Shown: positions 38,328 through 47,836 of the stretch, piece by piece | Layout of the letters: each line of letters starts with the position of its first letter | How positions within the stretch are numbered: position 1 is the stretch's first letter | NCBI RefSeq assembly: GCF_015461805.1 | Contig: NZ_JACVZE010000002.1 | Location: forward strand, 682,001-746,000 | Source: Pseudomonas pisciculturae | GTDB lineage: Bacteria > Pseudomonadota > Gammaproteobacteria > Pseudomonadales > Pseudomonadaceae | DNA: 64,000 nt | Direction: 5' to 3' | Program-made: the position numbers and the translations under genes | Notes under the pieces: model-generated | The model's database searches: none | What the model was told of the DNA's origin: nothing | What the model saw: only the letters and a program-made list of their open reading frames with translations

Positions 38328-39047
38328 TTATTCAGCCTTGCGCGGAATCAGAACAACCTGCGCCGGAATCTTCTTCAAGATCTGCCGGTGAAGTTTCAGG
38401 TCATACCCCGAATCGATACGTTTGACCCGCTTGGTCAGCAACGTGGCCAGCCAAGGGTAATCCTCAGTACGCGGCACCTGAATGCTCACATCACACTGGT
38501 AATTCACAACATCGGTGGCGATCGCATCAAGTTGATGGCGCAGTTCCTGGATATCGGTGAGGTTCAGCGCCACGGTGGTGCTTTCAGCTGCCGGGTCGAT
38601 GACCTTGGCCACTGGCTTGGCTTCGGCAGCCTTCAAGGCCGCTTCGGCTTGGTCCAGCTCGGCCTTGCGGGCGTGGCTGATGGCGCTGTTAACGCCGCCG
38701 GTCAGCGCGGGCGCCTTGGGCATCAGTGCGCGGGCACGGCTGAGTGCGGTGGCTGCGGCGTTGACATCACCTTTTTGCAACACGATCTGGCTGCGTTGCA
38801 GGTAGGCTTCGGCCAACTGGCGCTGGTACGGCTCAAGCGCCGGGTCGTTGGGCGACTGGGCCTGCAATGCGGCAAGCTGGTCTTCGGCGGTGGCCAACTC
38901 ACTGCTGGCCAGGTTTTGCTCCAGCTGCGCGATGGCCGTAGCGCGTGCGTCCGGGGCCGGGTTGGCGGCGGGCGGTGTGCTTTGACAGGCGCCCAGCAGC
39001 AGGGAAAATGCGGCAAGGAGCAGATAACGGGAGGTGAACGGCTTCAT
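38328..39047 (-). CDS. PA5502-like lipoprotein with TPR-like helices
   Basis: The 239-residue precursor has lipobox LLGAC (MKPFTSRYLLLAAFSLLLGAC). An Ala-rich helical region (about 35-130) resembles tetratricopeptide repeats (ATAEDQLAALQAQSPNDPALEPYQ). A C-terminal alpha/beta region (VVNYQCDVSIQVPRTEDYPW, KLHRQILKKIPAQVVL) follows. Function is unknown; it is next to the zinc uptake genes as in PAO1. Confidence 0.78.
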   Translation of the reverse strand: MKPFTSRYLLLAAFSLLLGACQSTPPAANPAPDARATAIAQLEQNLASSELATAEDQLAALQAQSPNDPALEPYQRQLAEAYLQRSQIVLQKGDVNAAATALSRARALMPKAPALTGGVNSAISHARKAELDQAEAALKAAEAKPVAKVIDPAAESTTVALNLTDIQELRHQLDAIATDVVNYQCDVSIQVPRTEDYPWLATLLTKRVKRIDSGYDLKLHRQILKKIPAQVVLIPRKAE

Positions 39048-39084
39048 TCCTGCGACTCTCTATTTGCGCAAAAAGCGAGCAAGT

Positions 39085-39873
39085 CTACACCCCTCGACGG
39101 GGCAGGACAAAACTCAGCAGAAACAGGGCGGCGGCCGAGACCACAATCGATGGCCCGGCCGGCGTGTCCTTGAACCAGGACAACGCCAGGCCCCCGCACA
39201 CGGCCAGCATCCCCAACAAGCTGGCGCCAATCGCCATCTGCTCCGGTGAGCGGGCGTGGCGCTGGGCGGCGGCGGCGGGAATGATCAGCAGTGACGTGAT
39301 CAACAATACGCCGACAATCTTCATCGCGACAGCAATCACTACCGCGATCAACAGCATCAGGGTCATGCGCAGTGCGGGGACGGGCAGGCCTTCTACCCTG
39401 GCGAGTTCTTCGTGCACGGTAATTGCCAGCAGCGGACGCCACAGGGCAACCAGCAACGCCAACACGGCCGCACTGCCGCCGAGTATCCAGGCCAGGTCAG
39501 TGGGGCTGATCGCCAGCAAGTCGCCGAACAGGTAGGCCATCAGGTCGATGCGCACTTCATGCATAAAGCTCAGCACCACCAGGCCCAGCGACAAGGTGCT
39601 GGGCGCCAGGATGCCTAGCAGGGTGTCGGACGCCAGCGGCTGGCGTTGTTGCAGGGTCACCAACAGCACCGCCAGCAGCAGGCAGCCAACGGTCACCGCT
39701 ATGGTCGGGCTGACATCCAGCAAGAAGCCCATCGCCACGCCCAAGAGCGCGGCGTGGGACAACGTGTCACCGAAATAGGCCATGCGTCGCCACACCACAA
39801 ACGAGCCCAACGGGCCCGCCACCAACGCCAAAGCCAAGCCTGCCAGCAGGGCGTAGAGCAGAAAATCAGCCAT
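39085..39873 (-). CDS. znuB: zinc ABC transporter permease
   Basis: The 262-residue membrane protein has seven to nine helices and ZnuB blocks [23 protein letters not shown] and [17 protein letters not shown]. It forms the inner-membrane zinc channel. The start at 39873 gives [13 protein letters not shown]; longer in-frame options at 39891 and above lack support. It overlaps the znuC end by eight bases. Confidence 0.94.
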   Translation of the reverse strand: MADFLLYALLAGLALALVAGPLGSFVVWRRMAYFGDTLSHAALLGVAMGFLLDVSPTIAVTVGCLLLAVLLVTLQQRQPLASDTLLGILAPSTLSLGLVVLSFMHEVRIDLMAYLFGDLLAISPTDLAWILGGSAAVLALLVALWRPLLAITVHEELARVEGLPVPALRMTLMLLIAVVIAVAMKIVGVLLITSLLIIPAAAAQRHARSPEQMAIGASLLGMLAVCGGLALSWFKDTPAGPSIVVSAAALFLLSFVLPRRGV

Positions 39874-40645
39874 GCTTGCAGCTATCTCCATGAACATGAG
39901 GTGTAGCGGGATCGTCGACCACTGCGCCATGCAGGTCATGGGCGTGGTCGTGATGGTGGTGGTAGATCGCCAGGCTCTGGGCGTTCTTGCCGAACAACTC
40001 GACGAATGCCGGGTCGCCGCTGACTTGCTCCGGATGGCCAGAGCAGCACACGTGGCGGTTGAGGCACACCACCTGGTCGGTGGTGCTCATGACCAGGTGC
40101 AGGTCGTGGGACACCATCAGCACGCCGCAGCCATGGCGGTCGCGCAGACGGGTGATCAGGCTGTACAACTCGGCCTGGCCGGCGACGTCGACACCTTGCA
40201 CGGGCTCATCGAGCACCAGCAGTTCCGGCTCGCGCAACAGAGCGCGGGCCAGCAAGACACGCTGCATTTCGCCGCCTGAGATGCTTTGCACCGGGCTGTC
40301 GATCACCTGCTCGGCGCCGACTTCCTTGAGTGCGGCCTGGGCGCGGGCGCGGTCTACACCGGGCACCAGGCGCAGAAAGCGCAGTACGGACAGTGGCAGC
40401 GTTGGGTCGACGTGCAGTTTCTGCGGCATATAACCGACGCGCAGCTTGGGCTTGCGCCACACACTGCCGGTGTCGGGCTTGAGCAGGCCGAGTACGGCGC
40501 GCACCAGAGTGGTCTTGCCAGCGCCGTTGGGGCCGATCAGGGTAACGATCTGCCCCGGCTCTACGCTGAGCGCGATGTTATCCAGCACGGCTTGCCCGGC
40601 GAACGTGACCCCAACCTGCTCCAGGCGGATTAACGCGTTGCTCAT
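39866..40645 (-). CDS. znuC: zinc ABC transporter ATP-binding protein
   Basis: The 259-residue ATPase has Walker [12 protein letters not shown], signature [16 protein letters not shown] and Walker [13 protein letters not shown]. The C-terminus is His-rich (HHHHDHAHD), a common feature of ZnuC that may bind zinc. The start overlaps the zur stop (TGATG), so zur-znuC-znuB form one operon. Confidence 0.95.
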   Translation of the reverse strand: MSNALIRLEQVGVTFAGQAVLDNIALSVEPGQIVTLIGPNGAGKTTLVRAVLGLLKPDTGSVWRKPKLRVGYMPQKLHVDPTLPLSVLRFLRLVPGVDRARAQAALKEVGAEQVIDSPVQSISGGEMQRVLLARALLREPELLVLDEPVQGVDVAGQAELYSLITRLRDRHGCGVLMVSHDLHLVMSTTDQVVCLNRHVCCSGHPEQVSGDPAFVELFGKNAQSLAIYHHHHDHAHDLHGAVVDDPATPHVHGDSCKHG

Positions 40646-41127
40646 CAAGCCCCCTGGCAACCGGAGCACAGGCCTACCACTTCGACCGTTTGCCCTTCGA
40701 CCGTGAAGCCGACGTCGGCGGCGCTTTTGATAATGGCGTCGCTGATGCTTTTTTGTTCAAGCTCGATGGCGGCGTGGCATTCACGGCAAATCAGGAACTG
40801 GCCCTGATGCGCGTGTTCCGGGTGGTTGCAGCCCACAAAGGCGTTGAGCGAAGCAATGCGATGCACCAGGCCGTTTTCCAGCAGGAAATCCAGTGCGCGG
40901 TACACCGTCGGCGGCGCGGCGCGGCGGCCGTCTTGCTCGCTGAGCACGCCAAGAATGTCGTAGGCACCCAACGGCTTGTGGCTCTGCCACACCAGTTCCA
41001 GCACGCGGCGGCGCAGCGCGGTCAGGCGCAAACCCTTCTGTGCGCAGAGGGTGTCGGCCTCCGACAGCGCAGTGTGCACGCAGTGAGAGTGGTCGTGGGG
41101 ACGGCTGGCAAGTGGTGTTTTAGGCAT
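40645..41127 (-). CDS. zur: zinc uptake regulator (Fur family)
   Basis: The 160-residue repressor has a winged helix ([25 protein letters not shown] and [20 protein letters not shown]) and the Fur-family metal region with [21 protein letters not shown] and a C-terminal CSGCQ. With zinc bound it represses znuA and zur-znuCB. Divergent from znuA with a 67-base gap. Confidence 0.95.
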   Translation of the reverse strand: MPKTPLASRPHDHSHCVHTALSEADTLCAQKGLRLTALRRRVLELVWQSHKPLGAYDILGVLSEQDGRRAAPPTVYRALDFLLENGLVHRIASLNAFVGCNHPEHAHQGQFLICRECHAAIELEQKSISDAIIKSAADVGFTVEGQTVEVVGLCSGCQGA

Positions 41128-41149
41128 GAGCGGCGACAGATATTTGATA

Positions 41150-41172
41150 GAGACGTTATTATGTTACCCGTT
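41150..41172. promoter_or_regulatory. probable Zur box between zur and znuA
   Basis: ACGTTATTATGTTACCCGT is a near palindrome resembling the gammaproteobacterial Zur consensus (GTTATANTATAAC core) with two mismatches. It lies in the short divergent spacer, close to both starts. Confidence 0.5.
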
Positions 41173-41194
41173 CCTACGCCATTGAGTGGTCATC

Positions 41195-42115
41195 GTGTCC
41201 CGACTTTTTCCCGTTTTTGTCGTTTTCATCACCAGTTTGTTTATTGCGGGTGCCGCTCAGGCCGAGGTCAAGGTGCTGACGAGCATCAAGCCATTGCAGC
41301 TGATCGCCGCGGCTGTGCAGGACGGTGTAGCGGTGCCGGAGGTGTTGTTGCCGCCGGGTGCGTCGCCGCATAACTACGCGCTGCGACCATCCGACGTACG
41401 GCGTGTGCAGTCGGTCGATCTGCTCTATTGGATCGGGCCGGACATGGAGACCTTCCTGCCTCGCGTGCTCAAGGGGCGTAGCCTGCCGACGGTAGCCGTT
41501 CAAGACCTGCCAGGCATGAAGCTGCGTCGTTTTGGCGAAGATAGCCACTCTCACGCCGACGATGCTGATGAACATGACCACGATCACCGCCCAGGCAGCG
41601 TGGATGCGCACTTGTGGCTGTCGACGGTGAATGCCCGGGTGATTGCCGCGCGTATGGCCACCGACCTCAGCGCGGCCGACCCGGCCCATGCTGCAAAGTA
41701 TCAGAGCAACGTGAAGGCGTTCATTGAGCGTCTTGATGCATTGGATGCCCGGTTGAAAACCCGCCTGGCAACCGTGGGCGACAAGCCGTATTTCGTTTTC
41801 CACGAAGCCTTCGATTACTTCGAAGATGCCTACGGCCTCAAGCATGCCGGCGTGTTCAGCGTTGCAGCCGAAGTGCAGCCTGGCGCCCAGCATGTGGCCG
41901 CCATGCGTACGCGGTTGCAGGAGGTGGGCAAGACCTGTGTGTTCAGTGAGCCGCCGTTGCGTCCGCGCTTGGCCGAGACCCTGGTGGCTGGCCTGCCGGT
42001 GAAGTTGGCGGAGTTGGATGCGTTGGGTGGGTACACGCCGGCTACAGCGCAAGGCTATGAGCAGGTGCTGGAGAAACTGGGGAATGACTTGGCTGGGTGC
42101 CTGGAATCACTCTAA
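41195..42115 (+). CDS. znuA: zinc ABC transporter substrate-binding protein
   Basis: The 306-residue precursor has a Sec signal (RLFPVFVVFITSLFIAGAAQA) and the ZnuA fold: TSIKPLQLIAAAVQDG, LPPGASPHNYALRPSD with its zinc His, the charged loop HSHADDADEHDHDH (about 115-130), and YFVFHEAFDYFEDAYGL. It binds zinc in the periplasm. GTG 41195 has GAGTGG five bases upstream; GTG 41186 is an alternative. Confidence 0.94.
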   Translation: MSRLFPVFVVFITSLFIAGAAQAEVKVLTSIKPLQLIAAAVQDGVAVPEVLLPPGASPHNYALRPSDVRRVQSVDLLYWIGPDMETFLPRVLKGRSLPTVAVQDLPGMKLRRFGEDSHSHADDADEHDHDHRPGSVDAHLWLSTVNARVIAARMATDLSAADPAHAAKYQSNVKAFIERLDALDARLKTRLATVGDKPYFVFHEAFDYFEDAYGLKHAGVFSVAAEVQPGAQHVAAMRTRLQEVGKTCVFSEPPLRPRLAETLVAGLPVKLAELDALGGYTPATAQGYEQVLEKLGNDLAGCLESL

Positions 42116-42133
42116 AGCCCAGTGAAGATCAAA

Positions 42134-42222
42134 TGTGGGAGGGGGCTCGCCCCCGATGGCGGTGGATCAGCAATGGGTGTGTTGGCTGGTACACCGATAT
42201 CGGGGGCAAGCCCCCTCCCACA
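42134..42222. repeat. REP doublet (REPIN-like)
   Basis: Arms TGTGGGAGGGGGCTCGCC (one change from the standard) and the complement of the standard arm enclose a variable centre. Located between convergent znuA and thrB. Confidence 0.92.
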
Positions 42223-42242
42223 TTTTTAATCCCGGTTGTCTT

Positions 42243-43196
42243 TTAGAGCGCGAACGGCAGTTGGATCGTGACCTGCTGGCGTTGCGCCAGGCGATGTTCA
42301 AATTCTGCCGGGTCGTGAATCAGTACGTCCTGACCCGCAAACGACTCAGCGGCGATCAGCCGTGACAACCAAAACCGCACACAGGCCACCCGCAACATCG
42401 TCGGCCACAGCTCAGCTTCTTTCGCAGTAAACGGCCGCAGCCCCGCATAGGCGCCCAGCAAGGCGCGAGCGCGTTGGCCGTCGATCACGCCGTCTTCATC
42501 TGAACACCAGTCATTCAGAGCGATTGCCACGTCGTACAGCATCGGGCCGGAACAGGCGTTGTAGAAGTCGATCAGGCCGGTAAGGTGCGTGCCTTCGAAC
42601 ATCGCGTTGTCGCGGAACAGGTCGGCGTGGATGTTGGCGCGTGGCAGGGCGAGGATCTGGGCCTTGTGGGCCTCTATCTCATCCAGTGCGTCTTGCAGCA
42701 GACGTTGTGGCGCCTCATCCAGGTGCGAAATCAGCTGTGCACCTTCGTTGAGCATCCAATCCAAGCCGCGATCGGTTTTGCGCTCCAGTACCTTTTCGCC
42801 TTGCGTCGCCAGGTGCAGATGGCCCAGCAGGTCGCCAACCTGGGCGCAATGCTGCGCGTTGGCGCTCTTGATGTGCTTGCCCGCCAGGCGCGGTTGTAGC
42901 AGTGCCGGTTTGCCTTTGAGCTCTCGCAGGGCCACGCCGTCGGTGGTGCGCAGCGCGTAAGGCACGGGCAAGTCGGCGTCATGGAGCACGTCGAGCAGTT
43001 CGATAAAGAACGGCATTTCGGCGACCGGGCCGCGTTCAACCAGGGTCAGGACGAATTCGCCCTGTTCCAGGCTGATAAAGAAATTGGTGTTTTCGCTACC
43101 GGCGGCAATTCCCTGGAAATCAAGCAGGCGGCCGAGCCCGTAAGGGGCGAGAAAGGTTTCCAGCTCGGGCCGAGCCAGGGGGGTGAACACAGACAT
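42243..43196 (-). CDS. thrB: homoserine kinase
   Basis: The 317-residue protein belongs to the ThrB family with an aminoglycoside-phosphotransferase fold. It has GSENTNFFISLEQGEFVLTL (nucleotide loop), the catalytic loop ANIHADLFRDNAMFEG, and metal motif GLIDFYNACSGPMLYDVAI. It phosphorylates homoserine on the threonine route. The start at 43196 gives MSVFTPLARPELETFL; further upstream codons are unsupported. Confidence 0.94.
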   Translation of the reverse strand: MSVFTPLARPELETFLAPYGLGRLLDFQGIAAGSENTNFFISLEQGEFVLTLVERGPVAEMPFFIELLDVLHDADLPVPYALRTTDGVALRELKGKPALLQPRLAGKHIKSANAQHCAQVGDLLGHLHLATQGEKVLERKTDRGLDWMLNEGAQLISHLDEAPQRLLQDALDEIEAHKAQILALPRANIHADLFRDNAMFEGTHLTGLIDFYNACSGPMLYDVAIALNDWCSDEDGVIDGQRARALLGAYAGLRPFTAKEAELWPTMLRVACVRFWLSRLIAAESFAGQDVLIHDPAEFEHRLAQRQQVTIQLPFAL

Positions 43197-43252
43197 GGTT
43201 AAAACTGCCAGTACGGGCGCCGCGATGGGCGGCGCCAATTGAAGTTAAGAAA

Positions 43253-43543
43253 TCATTTCCATTCGAAAATCTTCCATGACGGGATCAGCATATCCGGCTG
43301 GTCAGAGCGGATGAAGTTCGCATCGGTTCCGTCTGCGCGCACCAGAAAATAAGGCGGTGCGCCCTTTGGCGTTACCTTGATTGCATACAGGAAACCGTTT
43401 TGGCGGTATTCCTGGATGGTCTTGTCGCCTTCCGTGCGAATGGTAACTTCCGGGTCGCCCCCGGGGGCGCTGTCTGCCGCCATGGCAGCCATGGGAGCGA
43501 GTGCAATCAAGCCAGTGAACAGCAGGCGATTGAATGTACGCAT
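43253..43543 (-). CDS. DUF2782 small secreted protein
   Basis: The 96-residue precursor has a Sec signal (MRTFNRLLFTGLIALAPMAAMA) and a beta-rich domain (VTIRTEGDKTIQEYRQNGFLYAIKVTP, YFLVRADGTDANFI) matching DUF2782. Function unknown. It lies between thrB and the divergent polA, as in PAO1 PA5494. Confidence 0.85.
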   Translation of the reverse strand: MRTFNRLLFTGLIALAPMAAMAADSAPGGDPEVTIRTEGDKTIQEYRQNGFLYAIKVTPKGAPPYFLVRADGTDANFIRSDQPDMLIPSWKIFEWK

Positions 43544-43617
43544 GATAACCTTGTCCCTTTGTCGTCATTGGTCCGGCTATTCTAGCGCCTGACCCGCCGA
43601 AAAGGTTGATCCTGCTC

Positions 43618-46395
43618 ATGAGCCAAGCCCCCCTCGTCCTGGTGGACGGTTCTTCATATCTGTACCGCGCCTTCCACGCGCTGCCTCCGCTGACCACCTC
43701 CAAAGGCCTGCCCACCGGTGCGGTCAAGGGCGTGTTGAACATGCTCAAAAGCCTGCGCAAGCAGTATCCGGACAGCCCGTTCGCGGTGGTGTTCGACGCC
43801 AAGGGCGGGACCTTTCGCGACGATATGTACGCCGACTACAAGGCCAACCGCCCCAGCATGCCCGATGACATGCGCGTGCAAATCGAGCCCCTTCATCAGA
43901 GCGTGATCGCCCTGGGCTTCCCGCTGCTGTGTGTCGAGGGCGTCGAGGCCGATGACGTAATTGGCACTCTGGCCCGCAGCAGCGCGGCCGCCGATCGACC
44001 GGTGGTGATCTCTACCGGTGACAAGGACATGGCGCAGTTGGTCGACGGGCACATTACCTTGGTCAACACTATGACCGGTAGCGCGATGGACATCGAAGGC
44101 GTAAAGGAGAAATTTGGCGTCGCTCCGGAGCAGATCATCGATTATCTGGCGTTGATGGGGGACTCGTCCGACAACATTCCGGGTGTTCCGGGTATTGGCC
44201 CCAAAACGGCGTCCGGCTTGCTCGTTGGTGTGAACGGCGGGATCAAAGAGCTGTATGAGCAGTTGGACATTGTTCCGACCCTGCCGATCCGAGGCGCCAA
44301 GACGCTGCCGGCCAAGCTCGAAGAACATCGGGAGATGGCCTTTCTTTCTTACCGCTTGGCGACGATCAAGTGCGATGTGCCGCTGGACGTGGGTCTGGAT
44401 GATCTGCACCTGAACGAGCCGGACCGCGAAAAACTGCTGGAGCTTTACTCGCTGCTCGAATTCAAGAGCTGGATCGATGACGTCCAGCGCGACGCCAAGC
44501 GCGTGGAGCTCAAGGCCGCGCCGGCTGCTGAAGAGGTTGTTGAGCCAGCGGCGCCGGTTGAGGCGAGCTACACCACCATCCTCGATCAGGCGACTTTCGA
44601 TCTGTGGCTGGGGAAGCTAAACGCGGCGAAGCTGTTTGCATTCGACACTGAAACCACCGGCATTGACGCGCACCAGGCGCAGTTGGTGGGCGTGTCCTTC
44701 GCGGTGCAGGCCCATGAAGCGGCCTACATTCCGCTGACCCATTCCTACATCGGTGCGCCGCAGCAATTGGATCGCGACACCGTGTTGCTGGCCCTCAAGC
44801 CGCTGTTGGAAGACCCGACCAAGCTTAAGGTCGGCCAGCACGCCAAGTTCGACATGAATATTCTGGCCAACTGCGCCATCGGCGGCGACCCGGCGCAAGG
44901 CATTACCGTGCGCGGCATCGCGTTCGACACCATGCTCGAATCCTACGTGCTCAACTCCACCGCAACGCGGCATGACATGGACAGCCTGGCCAAGAAGTAC
45001 CTGGACTACGACACCGTGAGCTTCCAGGACATCGCCGGCAAGGGCGCCAAGCAGCTGACCTTTGACCAGATTGCACTTGAGCAGGCCGGCCCGTACGCGG
45101 CCGAGGATGCCGACGTGACTTTGCGCCTGCATCAGGAGCTGTTTGCACAATTGACGGCCATCCCGAGCCTGGCGAGTGTGTTGACGGATATCGAGATGCC
45201 ACTGGTGCCGGTGCTGGCGCGTATCGAGCGCCAGGGTGCTTTGGTGGATGCGCAGTTGCTGGGCGTTCAGAGCATTGAGCTGGGCGACAAGATGGTCGAG
45301 CTGGAGCGCCAGGCTTACGAGATTGCTGGTGAAGAGTTCAACCTGGGCTCGCCCAAGCAGCTCGGCGCGATTCTGTACGAAAAACTCGGTTTGCCCGTGC
45401 TGAAAAAGACCGGCAAAGGCCAGGCCTCCACGGCTGAGGAAGTGCTGGCCAAGCTGGCCGAAGATGATTACCCGCTGCCCAAGGTGCTGATGCAGTACCG
45501 CAGCATGAGCAAGCTCAAAAGCACCTACACCGACCGCCTGCCGGAGCAGATCAACCCGCGTACCGGGCGTATTCACACGTCTTATCACCAGGCGGTGGCA
45601 GCCACTGGGCGTTTGTCTTCCAGTGATCCGAACTTGCAAAACATTCCAGTGCGTACTGCTGAGGGGCGTCGGATTCGTCAGGCGTTTGTCGCGCCCAAGG
45701 GCTACAAACTGCTGGCGGCGGACTATTCGCAGATCGAGCTGCGAATCATGGCGCACCTGTCCAAGGATGAAGGCTTGTTGAATGCCTTCCGCCACAACCT
45801 GGACGTGCATACGGCCACGGCGGCCGAAGTGTTCAAGGTTGAGCTGAGCGAGGTCACCTCGGACCAGCGCCGCAGCGCCAAGGCGATCAATTTTGGCCTG
45901 ATCTATGGCATGGGTGCGCAGAAGCTCGGCAAGGACATTGGCGTCGATACCAAGACCGCCAAGGCCTATATCGATGTGTACTTCGCGCGTTACCCTGGCG
46001 TTCGCGAGTACATGGATCGCACGCGCGGCCAGGCCGCCGATCAAGGCTATGTCGAGACCTTCTTTGGGCGCCGCCTGTACCTGCCGGATATCAACTCCAA
46101 CAAGCCTCAAGAGCGCGCCGCCGCAGAGCGCACGGCGATCAACGCGCCGATGCAGGGCACGGCGGCAGATATCATCAAGAAAGCCATGGTATTGGTGGAC
46201 AACTGGCTGACCGACTCGGGCCTGGATGCCAGGGTGATCCTGCAGGTGCACGATGAATTGGTGTTGGAGGTGCGCGAGGATCTGGTCGCCGAAGTCAGCG
46301 AAAAAATTCGCGAGCACATGAGCGCGGCTGCACAGCTGGATGTACCGCTACTGGTGGAAGTGGGCGTGGGCAATAACTGGGACGAAGCGCACTGA
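43618..46395 (+). CDS. polA: DNA polymerase I
   Basis: The 925-residue repair and primer-removal polymerase has all three parts. The 5'-3' exonuclease covers about 1-290 (LVDGSSYLYRAFHAL, GVEADDVIGTLAR). The proofreading 3'-5' exonuclease is at about 325-515 with Exo I FDTETTGID (Asp343) and YAAEDADVT. The polymerase domain has motif A DYSQIELR (702-709) and motif C HDE (878-880). All catalytic acids look intact. ATG 43618 gives the family start MSQAPLVLVDGSS; TTG 43606 is in frame. Confidence 0.98.
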   Translation: MSQAPLVLVDGSSYLYRAFHALPPLTTSKGLPTGAVKGVLNMLKSLRKQYPDSPFAVVFDAKGGTFRDDMYADYKANRPSMPDDMRVQIEPLHQSVIALGFPLLCVEGVEADDVIGTLARSSAAADRPVVISTGDKDMAQLVDGHITLVNTMTGSAMDIEGVKEKFGVAPEQIIDYLALMGDSSDNIPGVPGIGPKTASGLLVGVNGGIKELYEQLDIVPTLPIRGAKTLPAKLEEHREMAFLSYRLATIKCDVPLDVGLDDLHLNEPDREKLLELYSLLEFKSWIDDVQRDAKRVELKAAPAAEEVVEPAAPVEASYTTILDQATFDLWLGKLNAAKLFAFDTETTGIDAHQAQLVGVSFAVQAHEAAYIPLTHSYIGAPQQLDRDTVLLALKPLLEDPTKLKVGQHAKFDMNILANCAIGGDPAQGITVRGIAFDTMLESYVLNSTATRHDMDSLAKKYLDYDTVSFQDIAGKGAKQLTFDQIALEQAGPYAAEDADVTLRLHQELFAQLTAIPSLASVLTDIEMPLVPVLARIERQGALVDAQLLGVQSIELGDKMVELERQAYEIAGEEFNLGSPKQLGAILYEKLGLPVLKKTGKGQASTAEEVLAKLAEDDYPLPKVLMQYRSMSKLKSTYTDRLPEQINPRTGRIHTSYHQAVAATGRLSSSDPNLQNIPVRTAEGRRIRQAFVAPKGYKLLAADYSQIELRIMAHLSKDEGLLNAFRHNLDVHTATAAEVFKVELSEVTSDQRRSAKAINFGLIYGMGAQKLGKDIGVDTKTAKAYIDVYFARYPGVREYMDRTRGQAADQGYVETFFGRRLYLPDINSNKPQERAAAERTAINAPMQGTAADIIKKAMVLVDNWLTDSGLDARVILQVHDELVLEVREDLVAEVSEKIREHMSAAAQLDVPLLVEVGVGNNWDEAH

Positions 46396-46407
46396 TTACG
46401 GGGCTTT

Positions 46408-46432
46408 TCTGCCACCGCAAGGTGGTGGCAGA
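46408..46432 (+). terminator. probable terminator hairpin after polA
   Basis: TCTGCCACC pairs perfectly with GGTGGCAGA around GCAAGGT, 13 bases after the polA stop. The T-run is weak (GTGCTTTA). Confidence 0.6.
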
Positions 46433-46488
46433 GTGCTTTAGTTCAGAAGTCGCCGTCAGTTATTTCCAATAGTTTTTTGAACCTGCCG

Positions 46489-46516
46489 GAACTTAACCCG
46501 TGAAGTGCCACTCAGA
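46489..46516 (+). promoter_or_regulatory. AlgU (sigma22)-type promoter of ersA
   Basis: GAACTT-N17-TCAGA matches the AlgU/RpoE consensus (GAACTT-N16/17-TCNNA). Transcription would start near 46521-46524, at the inferred 5' end of ErsA. Confidence 0.8.
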
Positions 46517-46520
46517 GTTA

Positions 46521-46652
46521 CTGAATGGGTGGTGAAGCCCTTCAATGCTCCTATGTTGTGTTAAGTGTTGGCAGATATCTGGACCCCGCCCTAGCGGTCC
46601 AGTACTTGAACCCCGAACTTCCCCTCCCCATAAGAAGTCCGGGGTTTTTTTT
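46521..46652 (+). ncRNA. ersA: ErsA small regulatory RNA
   Basis: Position between polA and engB, an AlgU-type promoter and a strong terminator identify the Pseudomonas sRNA ErsA, placed like enteric Spot 42. The predicted transcript is about 132 bases, the length I recall for ErsA. It shows an internal hairpin CTGGACC/GGTCCAG (46579-46602), a C-rich single-stranded stretch (CCCCTCCCC) suited for Hfq-assisted pairing, and a terminator stem CCCCGAACTTC/GAAGTCCGGGG (one mismatch) followed by eight T. In P. aeruginosa ErsA regulates algC and envelope/biofilm functions. The exact 5' end is inferred. Confidence 0.85.
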
Positions 46653-46665
46653 GCCTGCAGAAAAG

Positions 46666-47307
46666 TTACTCGGCCAGTTCCGCGCCTTTGTCTGCTAATT
46701 CCATCCAGCCTGCCAGCACGGTGTAAGCGTCTTCCAGGCCCATGCGCTTTGGCGCCGAGAACAGTTGGATGGTGATCGCGTCGCCCCAGCCTTTACGGAT
46801 TTCGGACTGCACTTTGAGCAGGGTGTTTTTGGCTGCGCCGTAGGTGAGCTTGTCGGCCTTGGTCAGCAAAATATGCATTGGCATGCCGCTGGCAACGGCC
46901 CAATCGAGCATCAACAGGTCGAAATCGGTCATTGGATGACGGATGTCCATCATCAAAATCAAACCCTTCAAACTCTCGCGGCCACCCAAGTAAGCCTCAA
47001 GGTGACGCTGCCAGTGCAGCTTCAACGGGATAGGTACTTTTGCGTAACCGTAGCCCGGCAGGTCGACCAGACGCCGATCATCGTCTAGCTTGAAGAAATT
47101 GAGCAGTTGCGTGCGGCCCGGAGTTTTCGAGGTGCGCGCGAGGCTGGCGTGGGTCAGGGTGTTCAGTGCGCTGGATTTACCGGCGTTGGAACGGCCAGCA
47201 AAGGCGACTTCAAAGCCTTCGTCATCGGGGCATTGGTCAACTTTGGCGGCGCTGAGCATAAACGTGGACTGTTGGCACAGGCCAAGGATGGGATTCTTGA
47301 GTTGCAT
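46666..47307 (-). CDS. engB: ribosome biogenesis GTPase (YihA/YsxC)
   Basis: The 213-residue GTPase has G1 [10 protein letters not shown]3 [10 protein letters not shown] and G4 TKADKL, as in EngB, which assists large ribosomal subunit assembly. The start at 47307 ([13 protein letters not shown]) fits the family; 42 further upstream codons are not supported. It converges with ersA, whose terminator ends 14 bases away. Confidence 0.94.
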   Translation of the reverse strand: MQLKNPILGLCQQSTFMLSAAKVDQCPDDEGFEVAFAGRSNAGKSSALNTLTHASLARTSKTPGRTQLLNFFKLDDDRRLVDLPGYGYAKVPIPLKLHWQRHLEAYLGGRESLKGLILMMDIRHPMTDFDLLMLDWAVASGMPMHILLTKADKLTYGAAKNTLLKVQSEIRKGWGDAITIQLFSAPKRMGLEDAYTVLAGWMELADKGAELAE

Positions 47308-47499
47308 GAGATTTCCGATGTGGGCGATGCCGAGAAAGGGTGCGGCAAGCGGTGTCGTTTCCGTTTCAGTAGGGCCAGTATATAATGCCGCAGATTTTGT
47401 GTGTGCTTTGTCCCAGCGAAGGATGAGGTTCACGGGAGCGAAAGACCTTTATTGCGCATTAGAACGCAAAACGCTCTCAAACCCTGAAATGGTCGACGT

Positions 47500-47802
47500 A
47501 TGACCAGATGGTTGCTCGCTTTTGGTGTGCTGGCTCCGCTGTATGGCGCTCAGGCTACACAGGATCCAGAGGCGGTGTACAACCGAGTTTGCGTGGCTTG
47601 CCATGCCGGCCAGTTGCCTAATGCCCCCAAGCGGGGTGACCAGGCAGCCTGGGCGCCAAGACTGGCGCAGGGCATGGACACGCTGGTGCTACACGTGACC
47701 CAGGGTTTCAAGGCAATGCCGCCGCGTGGTTTGTGCATGGACTGCAGTACTGAGGATTACCAGGCCGTCATTGAGTTGATGGTGAGTAAACCCGGTAGAT
47801 AA
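47500..47802 (+). CDS. cytochrome c5-like protein
   Basis: The 100-residue precursor has a signal peptide (MTRWLLAFGVLAPLYGAQA) and one heme site CVACH (31-35). The axial Met is probably in FKAMPPRG, followed by the Cys pair CMDC typical of c5 cytochromes, likely a disulfide. It would be a periplasmic electron carrier. RBS is weak. It stands just ahead of cytochrome c4. Confidence 0.88.
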   Translation: MTRWLLAFGVLAPLYGAQATQDPEAVYNRVCVACHAGQLPNAPKRGDQAAWAPRLAQGMDTLVLHVTQGFKAMPPRGLCMDCSTEDYQAVIELMVSKPGR

Positions 47803-47836
47803 CTCTTAAACCCCTTAGCCGTAGTTGGATTAGCTG

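Noticed and set aside
43606..43617. TTG start for polA four codons upstream
   Set aside because: ATG 43618 gives the conserved N-terminus.
44617..46317. 566-codon minus-strand frame inside polA
   Set aside because: Antisense shadow; polA is intact on the plus strand.
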